From NCBI GenBank assembly GCA_014867205.1, contig WGUO01000009.1:35553-99552 (forward strand): 64,000 nt of DNA, given 5' to 3'. Origin of the DNA: Muribaculaceae bacterium (GTDB lineage: Bacteria; Bacteroidota; Bacteroidia; Bacteroidales; Muribaculaceae). Below are positions 44,984 to 53,231 of the stretch, piece by piece (the first letter of the stretch is position 1; every line of letters begins with the position of its first letter). Under the pieces are notes generated by a model. The model made no database searches and was not told the DNA's origin. It was given only the letters and a program-made list of their open reading frames with translations. The position numbers and the translations under genes are program-made.

Positions 44984-45242
44984 TTCAGATGGTGGATTTT
45001 AAGGTTTAGAGGTTTTAGGCGATGTTGGGTGTCAGGTGTCAGGTATAATTTTAGGGGTCAGGTTTAATAGGATGAGTGTGCGGGGCATATCTGCTTATGG
45101 AAGCAATCCTTAATCAAGTCTGCCACTGTATTATGATTCTTTAGGTGTTGTTAAAATATTATTGTAATTTATGTGTATATTTGGTTTGATATGTGAATAT
45201 ATGATAAAATAATATAAGGTTTGATGAAAATCTGTGAATGAA

Positions 45243-45274
45243 TTTGGAAATTCGATGTTGCCGCATTAATTTTG
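45243..45274 (+). promoter_or_regulatory. Promoter of the fimbrial operon
   Basis: TTTG (45243-45246), 20 nt, TAATTTTG (45267-45274). The first gene starts at 45612, giving a long leader. Confidence 0.7.
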
Positions 45275-45542
45275 CATCACCAATCAGACGATAGTCTTGC
45301 GATTGCAACTTTTTATTTGTGATTTGAAACCGATAGACCTTACAAGTCCTTTTCGATAACCCAAATCCGACTCAGACGGTTCTAATGATGCATGATTGAT
45401 ATTAGTGAAGATTATGTGTGATGTGAATTATTCGAGACGATAATGCGAAGTTGAGATCCAAATTATATATTATGATGCCGGTGTCTTCTGTGCTATGATA
45501 AGGCCAGAAACGTATACGGGCATGATTTTGACGAGACTTGTC

Positions 45543-45584
45543 CGAGAGATTTTTCAGAATTAACGAGAGATTTTTCAGAATTAA
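45543..45584 (+). repeat. 21-bp perfect tandem duplication before the fimbrial operon
   Basis: Two identical 21-bp units (45543-45563 and 45564-45584; core GAGAGATTTTTCAGAATT), 27 nt before the first start codon. Confidence 0.8.
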
Positions 45585-45611
45585 AAAGAAGCCAAATTGA
45601 TTTTCCATAAG

Positions 45612-46865
45612 ATGCGATCCAACCTACTAATCGCCATAACAGCGGCCTGCTGCTTCGGTCTTACGGCGAGAGCACAAGGCGGCTCCCTCGAGAGCCCTGA
45701 CACTGTGGTCTCCGAAAGCGCAGGTTTCGAGATCTCGCAAAGTGTGATCACCGAGGAATCGAAGTCCCGCCTGAACAGCATCATCAGCGATATCGACTCC
45801 GTTCTTCGCAACGACCGTCTGATCTCGATGAGCGTGTCGGGAAGTTCCTCACCCGACGGGCCTGCGGGACTGAACATGCGGCTATCCGAACGGCGCGCAG
45901 GAGTCGTGCGCGACTACATAGTGAGGGAATCGGGACTTGCTCCGGAATCGTTCGCGATCAACGCCAAGGGCGAAGACTGGGAGCGGTTCGAGGCTCTTGT
46001 GAGACAGGACGAATCCATTCCGATGCGCGATGCTTTGCTGAAGATCATCGGCTCGTCTAAATCAGCCGGGCAGAAAGAGGCTGAGATGCGCCGTCTCGGC
46101 AACGGCCGGATATGGAGTTATCTTGCCGCAAATATATTCCCCGCCGTCAGGGTGGCGGTGGTTGATGTGCGGTACCGCAATTCTCCCCCCATGCAAGAGG
46201 TTATCTCCATGGATAAGACTGAGGAGACTTTCATCCTTGTTCCAGCATCAGAAGAGCAGGTCGATCTGACACTCCCGACCGGCGATACTCCTGTCGATGC
46301 ACCTGCCAATGTCATTATCGAGCAGCCGGAATGGCAGCGTCATGCCTACGTAAAGACCAATATGCCGGCATGGCTCATGCTCTGGATAAACGCAGCAGGC
46401 GAGATTGACATCGCGCCCCACTGGTCGGCCAACCTATCGATTTATTACGCCGGCTACAATTACTTCAAGAGCAATCTTAAGTTCCGCAATTTCTCGGTGA
46501 TGCCCGAGGTGCGCTACTGGCCCCTGGCCCGAAATAACGGCTTCTTCGTCGGCGCGCATTTCGGCATGGCATACTACAACGTGGCTTTCTGCGGCGACAA
46601 GCGATATCAGGATCACGACGGCAATACACCGGCCCTCGGCGGCGGCATCAATGTCGGCTACCGGTTCCGGCTGCCGCGCAATCCCCGCTGGCAGATGGAG
46701 TTCTCGGTCGGAGCCGGTGCATATCGTCTTGACTACGATATCTTCGACAACCGTCATGACGGACTGCTTGTCGGCCGCGAGAAACGCACGTTCTTCGGCA
46801 TCGACAATGCCGCGTTCTCGATCTGCTATACCTTTGACGTAAACGGGAAAGGAGGTGCCCGATGA
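45612..46865 (+). CDS. OmpA-like/DUF3575 outer-membrane protein
   Basis: The 417-residue protein has a signal peptide (MRSNLLIAITAACCFGLTARAQ). Residues ~30-130 have an OmpA-like arrangement (SVSGSSSPDGPAGLNMRLSERRAGVVRDYI). The C-terminal ~180 residues (KTNMPAWLMLWINAAGEIDIAPHWSANLSIYY..., then GYRFRLPRNPRWQMEFSVG) match the DUF3575 beta-barrel domain, often the first gene of Bacteroidales fimbrial operons. It probably anchors the fimbriae or links them to the cell wall. It overlaps the next gene by 4 nt. I use ATG 45612, as the preceding TTG is an unlikely start. Confidence 0.85.
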   Translation: MRSNLLIAITAACCFGLTARAQGGSLESPDTVVSESAGFEISQSVITEESKSRLNSIISDIDSVLRNDRLISMSVSGSSSPDGPAGLNMRLSERRAGVVRDYIVRESGLAPESFAINAKGEDWERFEALVRQDESIPMRDALLKIIGSSKSAGQKEAEMRRLGNGRIWSYLAANIFPAVRVAVVDVRYRNSPPMQEVISMDKTEETFILVPASEEQVDLTLPTGDTPVDAPANVIIEQPEWQRHAYVKTNMPAWLMLWINAAGEIDIAPHWSANLSIYYAGYNYFKSNLKFRNFSVMPEVRYWPLARNNGFFVGAHFGMAYYNVAFCGDKRYQDHDGNTPALGGGINVGYRFRLPRNPRWQMEFSVGAGAYRLDYDIFDNRHDGLLVGREKRTFFGIDNAAFSICYTFDVNGKGGAR

Positions 46866-47884
46866 GAACCATGACAAGAATAATTCAGGCCATGGCTATC
46901 GCGTCTGCGGCGTTCCTGACGACATCATGCGTGCATGAGTGGCCCGAGGTCAACAATAATGTGCGGCTCACGCTTACAGTGCGCCATGAACTGCCCTGGA
47001 CCGAATATGAATATGAGGTAGATACGGGAACGCGCTCCGGAGAACCGGAGGAGAAGTGGAAGTCTCTATACACCTTCCGCATATATCACCGTGGCGAGAC
47101 AAAGAACCCCGTGCGCACCGAGACTGTAGTCCGCGAGGACCTTTCGCTTGCAGATTTCGAGATGACAATGACGCTGCCGCCCGGCGAGTGGGATATCTAC
47201 TGCTGGCAGGACCTGATGAGTGATAATACTGACGGGTTCTATGACAGGAGCGATTTCGCGGCATTGTCGCACGTGAGACCCTATTCCGGCGACACAGACA
47301 AGCGCGATGCTTTCGAGGGATGTGTGTCTGTCAGCATTCCGGAGTCGATCGAGGAGACTGTTCTGGTCAACGGTGAGATATCGCTCGAGCGTCCGAAGGC
47401 GAAGTATGTATTCATCGCCACCGACTTCGACAAGTTCTTCAAGGAATCAGTCAACCGTTTCCGGAACTTGCCGCAGAGATGGGAGGAGATGACTCCGGAC
47501 CAGAGGGAGGAGGCACTGAAGGATTTCTCGGTCGTGGTACGTTATCCGCTCTACATGCCGTCGGTCTATAACATGTTCGAGGCGAAGGTTACAGATTCAT
47601 GGAGTGGAGTGACTTATGAGGCTAAGATTCGGCCTCTCAACAGCGACGAGGCGATGGTCGGATTCGACTATGTCTTCATGGGTCGCCAGAACAGCGGCGC
47701 CCAGGTGCAGCTTGCGCTCAAGACACCCGATGGCAAGGTAACCGGCCTGACATCAACCCTGACCCTACCGCTGAAGCGTGGACAGATCACGTATGTGAGG
47801 GGAAAGTTCCTCACGGCATCGGTAGGCAGCGGTCTCGACATCGACTTCTCTTTCTCCGGCGATTTCAATATCAAGGTAGAGTAG
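46862..47884 (+). CDS. FimB/Mfa2-like fimbrial accessory lipoprotein
   Basis: The 340-residue lipoprotein has a signal ending TTSC, then CVHEWPEVNNNVRLTLTVRHELP, the pattern at the start of FimB/Mfa2-type anchor or accessory fimbrillins, and a two-domain transthyretin-like beta structure (VLVNGEISLERPKAKYVFIATD, IRPLNSDEAMVGFDYVFM). Mfa2-like proteins anchor fimbriae and limit their length. The gene overlaps the DUF3575 gene (ATGA) and precedes two fimbrillin-like genes. Confidence 0.75.
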   Translation: MRTMTRIIQAMAIASAAFLTTSCVHEWPEVNNNVRLTLTVRHELPWTEYEYEVDTGTRSGEPEEKWKSLYTFRIYHRGETKNPVRTETVVREDLSLADFEMTMTLPPGEWDIYCWQDLMSDNTDGFYDRSDFAALSHVRPYSGDTDKRDAFEGCVSVSIPESIEETVLVNGEISLERPKAKYVFIATDFDKFFKESVNRFRNLPQRWEEMTPDQREEALKDFSVVVRYPLYMPSVYNMFEAKVTDSWSGVTYEAKIRPLNSDEAMVGFDYVFMGRQNSGAQVQLALKTPDGKVTGLTSTLTLPLKRGQITYVRGKFLTASVGSGLDIDFSFSGDFNIKVE

Positions 47885-47951
47885 ATATACAGCAACCATA
47901 ACAAGATAACAACCATAACAAAATAATAATCATAACCAAACTTTTGCAGAA

Positions 47952-49826
47952 ATGAAGAAAGTTCTTTATTGCACGCTTGCCGCGGCAGGCGTAATGAGTC
48001 TGGCGTCATGCTCAAACGATGACGCTCCGATGGCCGCCGGCGACGGCGTCAACATCACCGTCAAGCTTCCGCGTGACATGGCGACCCGCGGCACGTTCGG
48101 CGACGGCACGGACGACGGCGACCGCGCCATCCTCGACAACCTGCAGTGGTCGGTGTTCGAGGTACTCGAGAACGGCACACGCGAGCTGGTGTTCTCCGAC
48201 GGCCGCACCGCGTTCGGCTCGTCGCAGACCGAGGAGCTTGTGAGCCTTCCGCTGGCCAAGGGCAAGACCTATCAGGTTGCCTTCTATGCCGACGACAAGG
48301 ACAACGCCTTTGTGACCTACAGGGATGGCGATATCAGCGTTGACTACACCAAGGGGGTGTCGAACACGGCAGCCGAGGATGCGTTCATCGGCAAGTCGGA
48401 GGTGTTCACCGTTACCGGCGCCTACAGTGAGACGGTGACCCTGACGCGTCCGTTCGCGCAGCTCAACTGGGGTACCGACGACACCGAGGCCAAGGTGCTC
48501 AACAAGGTGATTCAGACCCTCACAGCCGAGGTTGCAGTGACCAAGGGCCTCTACAACGGCATGAACGTGATCACAGGCGAGACCATCGGCGAGCCCGTGG
48601 CTGCGCCCGTCAAGTTCGCAGCGGTGGAGTTCACCTCGCTTCCCAATCAGGCCTTCCCCGTGAAGAAGGATGACGTCAACGCTGAGCCGTACCTGCTGGT
48701 TGCGATGAACTACCTGCTGACCGGCAACGGCACGATCGACTGCGAGCTGTCGTTCAACAACGGCCTTACGCCCGTGACCGTCAACGCAGCCCCCGTGCAG
48801 GTCAACCACCGCACCAACATCTACGGCTCACTGCTGACCGCCCCCGGCGAGTTCAACATCAAGGTCGACAACAATTTCCTCCCTGAGGACAACAACATCA
48901 AGATTGTCACCAAGGCCTCTGAACTTGCGGACGCCCTCAACAAGGGAGGTGACATAGAGATTCCCGCAGGAGCGACTGTAAATCTTGAGGATATCCTCGG
49001 CACGCCCAATGACACTCCGGCCATCAACGTCACCAAGCCGACATCGCTTGAGGTAAAGGGTAAGCTCGAGTGCGGCACCGGCGGCCAGATCCAGGTCAAG
49101 TCACACCTCTCGATCAGCGGCACCGGCTCGATCGACACCGGAATCCGCGGAGCATTCAATGTGACAACCGGCGGAACTCTCGAGGCGAAGGATGTGACAT
49201 TCAACTCCCCCAAGGCATATCGTGGTGGAGACGTGTGGAACGAGGGTGGAGGATCAATGACATTCACCAATGTCACCTTCAACTCCAACATGGCGACAGT
49301 CTACTTCCAGCCCGCAGGCGAGGATGACACCCTGACCATGACCGGATGTGTTGTCAACAACACGTCGAAGAACAGCATCGTCAACCCTGAGACCAACAGC
49401 AGGGTCTGGAGCTATGCGATCCGCGTGCAGGGTGGCAAGGCTGTCCTCAAGGATCTGACCGTGAATGCAGTGCAGGGTGCTGTGGCTGTCGGCCGCGGAG
49501 CGGTATGCGACATCATGTCCGGAACCTATACTGTCAATGACAGCGAGCCCGGCAAGGGTGACGGCTTCTACTGCGTATACGTCGCACGCGAGGGTATCGC
49601 AAACGTATATGACGGCAAATTCGCTTCTGTGAGAATCTCCGTCTTTAACGGTAACGAGGACGTACCCGGAGATAAATTCGGATTTGTAAACCTCTACGGC
49701 GGCAAGTACAGCAGTAGGGGCAAGAACCAGAGCGGCGAGGTCTTTACTCTTCCCGAGGGCTATGAGTATGCCCCTCTCACCGATGAGGATCCCTACAAGT
49801 GGGAGGTTGTAAAGTCAAATTCCTAA
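47952..49826 (+). CDS. Fimbrillin-like lipoprotein 1 (DUF6562-type N-terminus, beta-helix C-terminus)
   Basis: The 624-residue lipoprotein has a signal MKKVLYCTLAAAGVMSLASC, an N-terminal ~310-residue fimbrillin-like module (GDGVNITVKLPRDMATRG, FAQLNWGTDD, APVQVNHRTNIYGSLLT, FNIKVDNNFLPEDN), and a C-terminal part built of beta-helix strands (GGTLEAKDVTFN, SMTFTNVTFNSN, GKAVLKDLTVNAVQGAVAVG). The N-terminal module is encoded by almost the same DNA as in the next gene. It is probably a structural or tip pilin. A 5-bp GC-rich hairpin in the 87-nt gap after it may reduce expression of the second gene. Confidence 0.82.
   Translation: MKKVLYCTLAAAGVMSLASCSNDDAPMAAGDGVNITVKLPRDMATRGTFGDGTDDGDRAILDNLQWSVFEVLENGTRELVFSDGRTAFGSSQTEELVSLPLAKGKTYQVAFYADDKDNAFVTYRDGDISVDYTKGVSNTAAEDAFIGKSEVFTVTGAYSETVTLTRPFAQLNWGTDDTEAKVLNKVIQTLTAEVAVTKGLYNGMNVITGETIGEPVAAPVKFAAVEFTSLPNQAFPVKKDDVNAEPYLLVAMNYLLTGNGTIDCELSFNNGLTPVTVNAAPVQVNHRTNIYGSLLTAPGEFNIKVDNNFLPEDNNIKIVTKASELADALNKGGDIEIPAGATVNLEDILGTPNDTPAINVTKPTSLEVKGKLECGTGGQIQVKSHLSISGTGSIDTGIRGAFNVTTGGTLEAKDVTFNSPKAYRGGDVWNEGGGSMTFTNVTFNSNMATVYFQPAGEDDTLTMTGCVVNNTSKNSIVNPETNSRVWSYAIRVQGGKAVLKDLTVNAVQGAVAVGRGAVCDIMSGTYTVNDSEPGKGDGFYCVYVAREGIANVYDGKFASVRISVFNGNEDVPGDKFGFVNLYGGKYSSRGKNQSGEVFTLPEGYEYAPLTDEDPYKWEVVKSNS
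48028..48884 (+). repeat. Long direct repeat, copy 1 (fimbrillin N-terminal module)
   Basis: As far as I can read, this stretch is identical to 49990-50846 at a constant offset of 1962 nt. Differences cluster in the ~75 nt before it and resume right after. Confidence 0.85.
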
Positions 49827-49842
49827 CATCATAATTCAATCC

Positions 49843-49869
49843 GCAGGGGCGGGTGACTGCCCCCACGGA
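49843..49869 (+). terminator. GC-rich hairpin between the two fimbrillin genes
   Basis: GGGGC (46-50 of 498xx) pairs with GCCCC (49859-49863), extended outward by CCG/CGG. There is no T-run, so attenuation or mRNA stabilisation is as likely as termination. Confidence 0.45.
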
Positions 49870-49913
49870 ACCAAGCAACCAAAATTTTAAAATAAATTCC
49901 ATAACAAGAAAAA

Positions 49914-52304
49914 ATGAAGAAAGTTCTTTATTGTGCGCTTGCCGCGGCAGGCGTAATTGGCCTGGCGTCGTGCTCGAACGATGACATGCCGATGGCCGCC
50001 GGCGACGGCGTCAACATCACCGTCAAGCTTCCGCGTGACATGGCGACCCGCGGCACGTTCGGCGACGGCACGGACGACGGCGACCGCGCCATCCTCGACA
50101 ACCTGCAGTGGTCGGTGTTCGAGGTACTCGAGAACGGCACACGCGAGCTGGTGTTCTCCGACGGCCGCACCGCGTTCGGCTCGTCGCAGACCGAGGAGCT
50201 TGTGAGCCTTCCGCTGGCCAAGGGCAAGACCTATCAGGTTGCCTTCTATGCCGACGACAAGGACAACGCCTTTGTGACCTACAGGGATGGCGATATCAGC
50301 GTTGACTACACCAAGGGGGTGTCGAACACGGCAGCCGAGGATGCGTTCATCGGCAAGTCGGAGGTGTTCACCGTTACCGGCGCCTACAGTGAGACGGTGA
50401 CCCTGACGCGTCCGTTCGCGCAGCTCAACTGGGGTACCGACGACACCGAGGCCAAGGTGCTCAACAAGGTGATTCAGACCCTCACAGCCGAGGTTGCAGT
50501 GACCAAGGGCCTCTACAACGGCATGAACGTGATCACAGGCGAGACCATCGGCGAGCCCGTGGCTGCGCCCGTCAAGTTCGCAGCGGTGGAGTTCACCTCG
50601 CTTCCCAATCAGGCCTTCCCCGTGAAGAAGGATGACGTCAACGCTGAGCCGTACCTGCTGGTTGCGATGAACTACCTGCTGACCGGCAACGGCACGATCG
50701 ACTGCGAGCTGTCGTTCAACAACGGCCTTACGCCCGTGACCGTCAACGCAGCCCCCGTGCAGGTCAACCACCGCACCAACATCTACGGCTCACTGCTGAC
50801 CGCCCCCGGCGAGTTCAACATCAAGGTCGACAACAATTTCCTCCCCGAGGACAATAACCTCACTTCGACTCCCTCTGAGCCGAAAAAGGATGCAGACGGC
50901 ACATATCTGATCAAGACCCAGGGTGAGCTCGTATGGATCGCCGAGCAGGTTAACGGCGGTGACATGCTCTCCGGCAAGACCTTCTCACTCCAGAATGACA
51001 TCTACATGGTAGGCAAGTGGACTCCGATTGGCGGCGGCTCAAACTTCAACATCCGTTTCAGCGGCAAGTTCCTCGGCAACGGCCACACAATCCACAATAT
51101 GGTGGTTGACAATCCGGCCGGCGAGCGCATGGGTTTCTTCGGATTCATGAACGGCCAGATCGAGAACCTCAACTTCGACAATGCCAGCGTGACCGGAAAC
51201 CATTGGGCAGGCGTCGTGGCAGGCTATTCCGACAACGAGACCGGCTCCACCTACATCAAGAACTGCAAGGTGACCAACTCATCTGTAAAACTCGTTCCCG
51301 GAAATGAGAACGGCGACAAGGGTGGCCTCATCATAGGCTACATGGCGGCTCGTGACCAGGTTGAGAACTGTGCGGTGACCAACTGCACACTTCAGGGTTA
51401 TCGCGACCTTGGCGGTATCATCGGCTATTCCAATTATTCTGTCATCAGGAACAACAAGGTGGATGGTCTGAAGATTATCATAGACAAGAGCGACAACTAC
51501 AAGAACTACACAGAACTCAGCAAGCATGACGCCAACGGCGTGATCGGTGAGAAAGTCGGCGGCAGTGACGAGGGAAACACTTCGGCCAACGTACAGGTGG
51601 GTATGCTCGTAAGTTCACAGGATGCGCTCAACGCTACCCTCAAGGGACTTACCGCCAACGGTACGCTCGATGTCTACCTGTCCGAGGGCACGTTCACACT
51701 ACCCTCAGTTACCGCTCCCGGAGCAATCCTCAATGTGATTGGTGCAGGCAAGAAGACTGTCGTGAAGACCAGCCAGTCTGCTGCGGGGTTCAAGGACCTC
51801 AACTTTACTAACTTGACCATCAGTGGTCAGGGCACCTACACCGGGTTCCAGCATCTTGCCGGTACTACCTCGTTTACCGACTGCGACCTCACCGGCACGT
51901 TCTGCGGCTACTCGCCCAATCTGGTGTTTACCCGCTGCAATTTCACCATGGATGCCGACGCCTATTCGCTGTGGACATACGCTGCCACCAAGGCAGACTT
52001 CATCGACTGCAACTTCACCAACACCAAGTCCGGTAAGGCAATCCTTGTCTACACCGAGGATGCAAATTACGCAGGAATTGATATCAATGTGACCGGCTGT
52101 ACATTTACAGCCCCGGAGACAGGGAAGATGAAGGGCGTTGTTGAGATTCATACAGAGAGGTTCACGGGCAATCCCCGGGGAACTGTTGCCATCAAGAACT
52201 CCAAGTATACCGGTTGCTTCACCGGTTGGGTGCGTGAGGTTGACAACAGTCAGGAAGATGAGCCTGCCACCGACTTCTGGAATGTAGTGATTGAGAACTC
52301 GTAA
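49914..52304 (+). CDS. Fimbrillin-like lipoprotein 2 (same N-terminus, GLUG/beta-helix C-terminus)
   Basis: The 796-residue lipoprotein shares its first ~313 residues with fimbrillin 1 (only a few differences, in residues 7-25). After FLPEDNN the sequence is new: TSTPSEPKKDADGTYLIKTQGELVWIAEQVN, then GLUG-type repeats (FSGKFLGNGHTIHNMVV, WAGVVAGYSDN, LGGIIGYSNYSVI) and a final set of pectate-lyase-like strands (TFTDCDLTG-type, FTRCNFTMDA, DFIDCNFTN). It is probably the longer, more distal adhesive subunit. It is the last gene of the operon, followed by two hairpins. Confidence 0.82.
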   Translation: MKKVLYCALAAAGVIGLASCSNDDMPMAAGDGVNITVKLPRDMATRGTFGDGTDDGDRAILDNLQWSVFEVLENGTRELVFSDGRTAFGSSQTEELVSLPLAKGKTYQVAFYADDKDNAFVTYRDGDISVDYTKGVSNTAAEDAFIGKSEVFTVTGAYSETVTLTRPFAQLNWGTDDTEAKVLNKVIQTLTAEVAVTKGLYNGMNVITGETIGEPVAAPVKFAAVEFTSLPNQAFPVKKDDVNAEPYLLVAMNYLLTGNGTIDCELSFNNGLTPVTVNAAPVQVNHRTNIYGSLLTAPGEFNIKVDNNFLPEDNNLTSTPSEPKKDADGTYLIKTQGELVWIAEQVNGGDMLSGKTFSLQNDIYMVGKWTPIGGGSNFNIRFSGKFLGNGHTIHNMVVDNPAGERMGFFGFMNGQIENLNFDNASVTGNHWAGVVAGYSDNETGSTYIKNCKVTNSSVKLVPGNENGDKGGLIIGYMAARDQVENCAVTNCTLQGYRDLGGIIGYSNYSVIRNNKVDGLKIIIDKSDNYKNYTELSKHDANGVIGEKVGGSDEGNTSANVQVGMLVSSQDALNATLKGLTANGTLDVYLSEGTFTLPSVTAPGAILNVIGAGKKTVVKTSQSAAGFKDLNFTNLTISGQGTYTGFQHLAGTTSFTDCDLTGTFCGYSPNLVFTRCNFTMDADAYSLWTYAATKADFIDCNFTNTKSGKAILVYTEDANYAGIDINVTGCTFTAPETGKMKGVVEIHTERFTGNPRGTVAIKNSKYTGCFTGWVREVDNSQEDEPATDFWNVVIENS
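49990..50846 (+). repeat. Long direct repeat, copy 2 (fimbrillin N-terminal module)
   Basis: Partner of 48028-48884. Third-codon positions are also identical, which indicates recent duplication or gene conversion. Confidence 0.85.
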
Positions 52305-52310
52305 TAAACC

Positions 52311-52373
52311 GGAAGGCTTTGGCCTTCCGCCTGAAATGGAAAGCGCCGGGCTTCGATGAGTCGAAGCCCGGCG
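52311..52373 (+). terminator. Double hairpin ending the fimbrial operon
   Basis: First stem GGAAGGC (52311-52317)/GCCTTCC (52322-52328); second stem GCCGGGCTTCGA (52345-52356)/TCGAAGCCCGGC (52361-52372) with a 4-nt loop. A short T-run follows about 8 nt later. Confidence 0.75.
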
Positions 52374-52488
52374 TTGGCTATTTTCGGAATGGGTAGCTTC
52401 ATTGCGCATCGGGGTACACTGGGAGTGCATAAATCAGGGGCTCCGGCAGGTACATAAAAAAGAATCCGGCATTGCTGTCGGACTCCTC

Positions 52489-52564
52489 TGGAGCGATAGG
52501 CGGGACTCGAACCCGTGACCTTCGGCTTGGGAAGCCGAAGCTCTACCAACTGAGCTACTATCGC
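52489..52564 (-). tRNA. tRNA-Gly (anticodon CCC)
   Basis: On the minus strand: acceptor GCGATAG/CTATCGC, D-arm GCTC-AGTTGGTA-GAGC, anticodon stem TCGGC/GCCGA with loop TTCCCAA (anticodon CCC), T-arm with GTTCGAGTC-like loop, and encoded CCA after discriminator T. Length 76 nt. A perfect promoter lies upstream at 52576-52607. Confidence 0.95.
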
Positions 52565-52575
52565 GTTTCGTGTTG

Positions 52576-52607
52576 CAAATATAGCAATTATTATAGTTCC
52601 CCACAAA
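52576..52607 (-). promoter_or_regulatory. Promoter of tRNA-Gly
   Basis: On the minus strand TTTG (52607-52604), 20 nt, TATATTTG (52583-52576). The -33 box sits inside the left arm of the 21-bp palindrome at 52594-52643. Confidence 0.75.
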
Positions 52608-52643
52608 TTTTCAGGTCAAATTCTGAAAATTTGTGGGGAACTA
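52594..52643. terminator. Perfect 21-bp inverted repeat between tRNA-Gly and the PepSY-like gene
   Basis: Arms 52594-52614 and 52623-52643 pair without mismatch (core CCCCACAAATTTTC) over an 8-nt loop. It lies 28 nt after the stop of the minus-strand PepSY-like gene, so it probably terminates it, while overlapping the tRNA promoter. Confidence 0.75.
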
Positions 52644-52671
52644 ATGTCTGAATTGGCAGATGTCAGAGGCG

Positions 52672-53112
52672 TCAGTCATCGTAACGCAGGAACTGGCCGG
52701 CCTGATTGAACTTCATGTCGATGCCATTGGAGAGTTCCACCTCGTAGCCGTCACGCTCGCGCTCAATGCCTACGATTCTTGCGCCTTTCTGGTTTTTGGC
52801 CACATACTTCCTGACTGCGTCGGGAATAAAGCCTGACGGCACGGATTTGGAATTTGAGGTCTCGACGTTTTCCCAGTTTCCCTTGTTGTCAAATGAAATC
52901 TCTGTGCCGTCGGTGAGTACGACCTCATACTCGTTGATGTGTCCGAGGGCCTTGTCGATCTTCACGACGCTGACACCGGCCTTGAAGTTGTTGGCGATGG
53001 TGGTTCTTGCTGCCTGCGGAAGCACAGACGCGTCATGCGCATATTTGTCGCCCGCGCTCATGGCTGTGCTGAGACCTAAGACCATCACGAGCATCAAAAG
53101 TATTTTTCTCAT
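52672..53112 (-). CDS. PepSY-like (DUF2874-type) periplasmic protein
   Basis: The 146-residue protein has a signal peptide (MRKILLMLVMVLGLSTAMSA). Two similar halves of the PepSY-like pattern follow: LPQAARTTIANNFKAGVSVVKIDKAL..YEVVLTDGTEISFDNKGNW and IPDAVRKYVAKNQKGARIVGIERERDGYEVELSNGIDMKFNQAGQFL. Such proteins are periplasmic and abundant in Bacteroidales, and resemble beta-lactamase-inhibitor folds. The exact role is unknown. Confidence 0.85.
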   Translation of the reverse strand: MRKILLMLVMVLGLSTAMSAGDKYAHDASVLPQAARTTIANNFKAGVSVVKIDKALGHINEYEVVLTDGTEISFDNKGNWENVETSNSKSVPSGFIPDAVRKYVAKNQKGARIVGIERERDGYEVELSNGIDMKFNQAGQFLRYDD

Positions 53113-53231
53113 AGTTTTTATGTTTTTAAAGGTTATACATGTCGATGAGGACGCAAAGTGACCTGTGTGCCACGCGCATCTCTCTGTTAATAGAACAAAT
53201 TAACATCCATGAAGTTGTATCTCACGGTAGA

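Larger units (their letters stand above)
44834..45611. other. AT-rich divergent control region between two surface operons
   Basis: No gene in this ~780-nt stretch. It holds outward-facing promoters (44952-44983 minus, 45243-45274 plus), a predicted ~330-nt untranslated leader for the fimbrial operon, and a 21-bp tandem duplication at 45543-45584. I looked for long inverted repeats that would mark an invertible promoter and saw none. Confidence 0.65.

Noticed and set aside
44834..45611. Invertible promoter between the surface operons
   Set aside because: No pair of long inverted repeats flanking either promoter was found by eye, and no invertase gene is nearby.
48012..48809. Long antisense frames (265 and 294 codons) over both fimbrillin N-terminal modules
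   Set aside because: They are shadows of GC-rich, codon-biased genes; their identity simply reflects the identical sense DNA.
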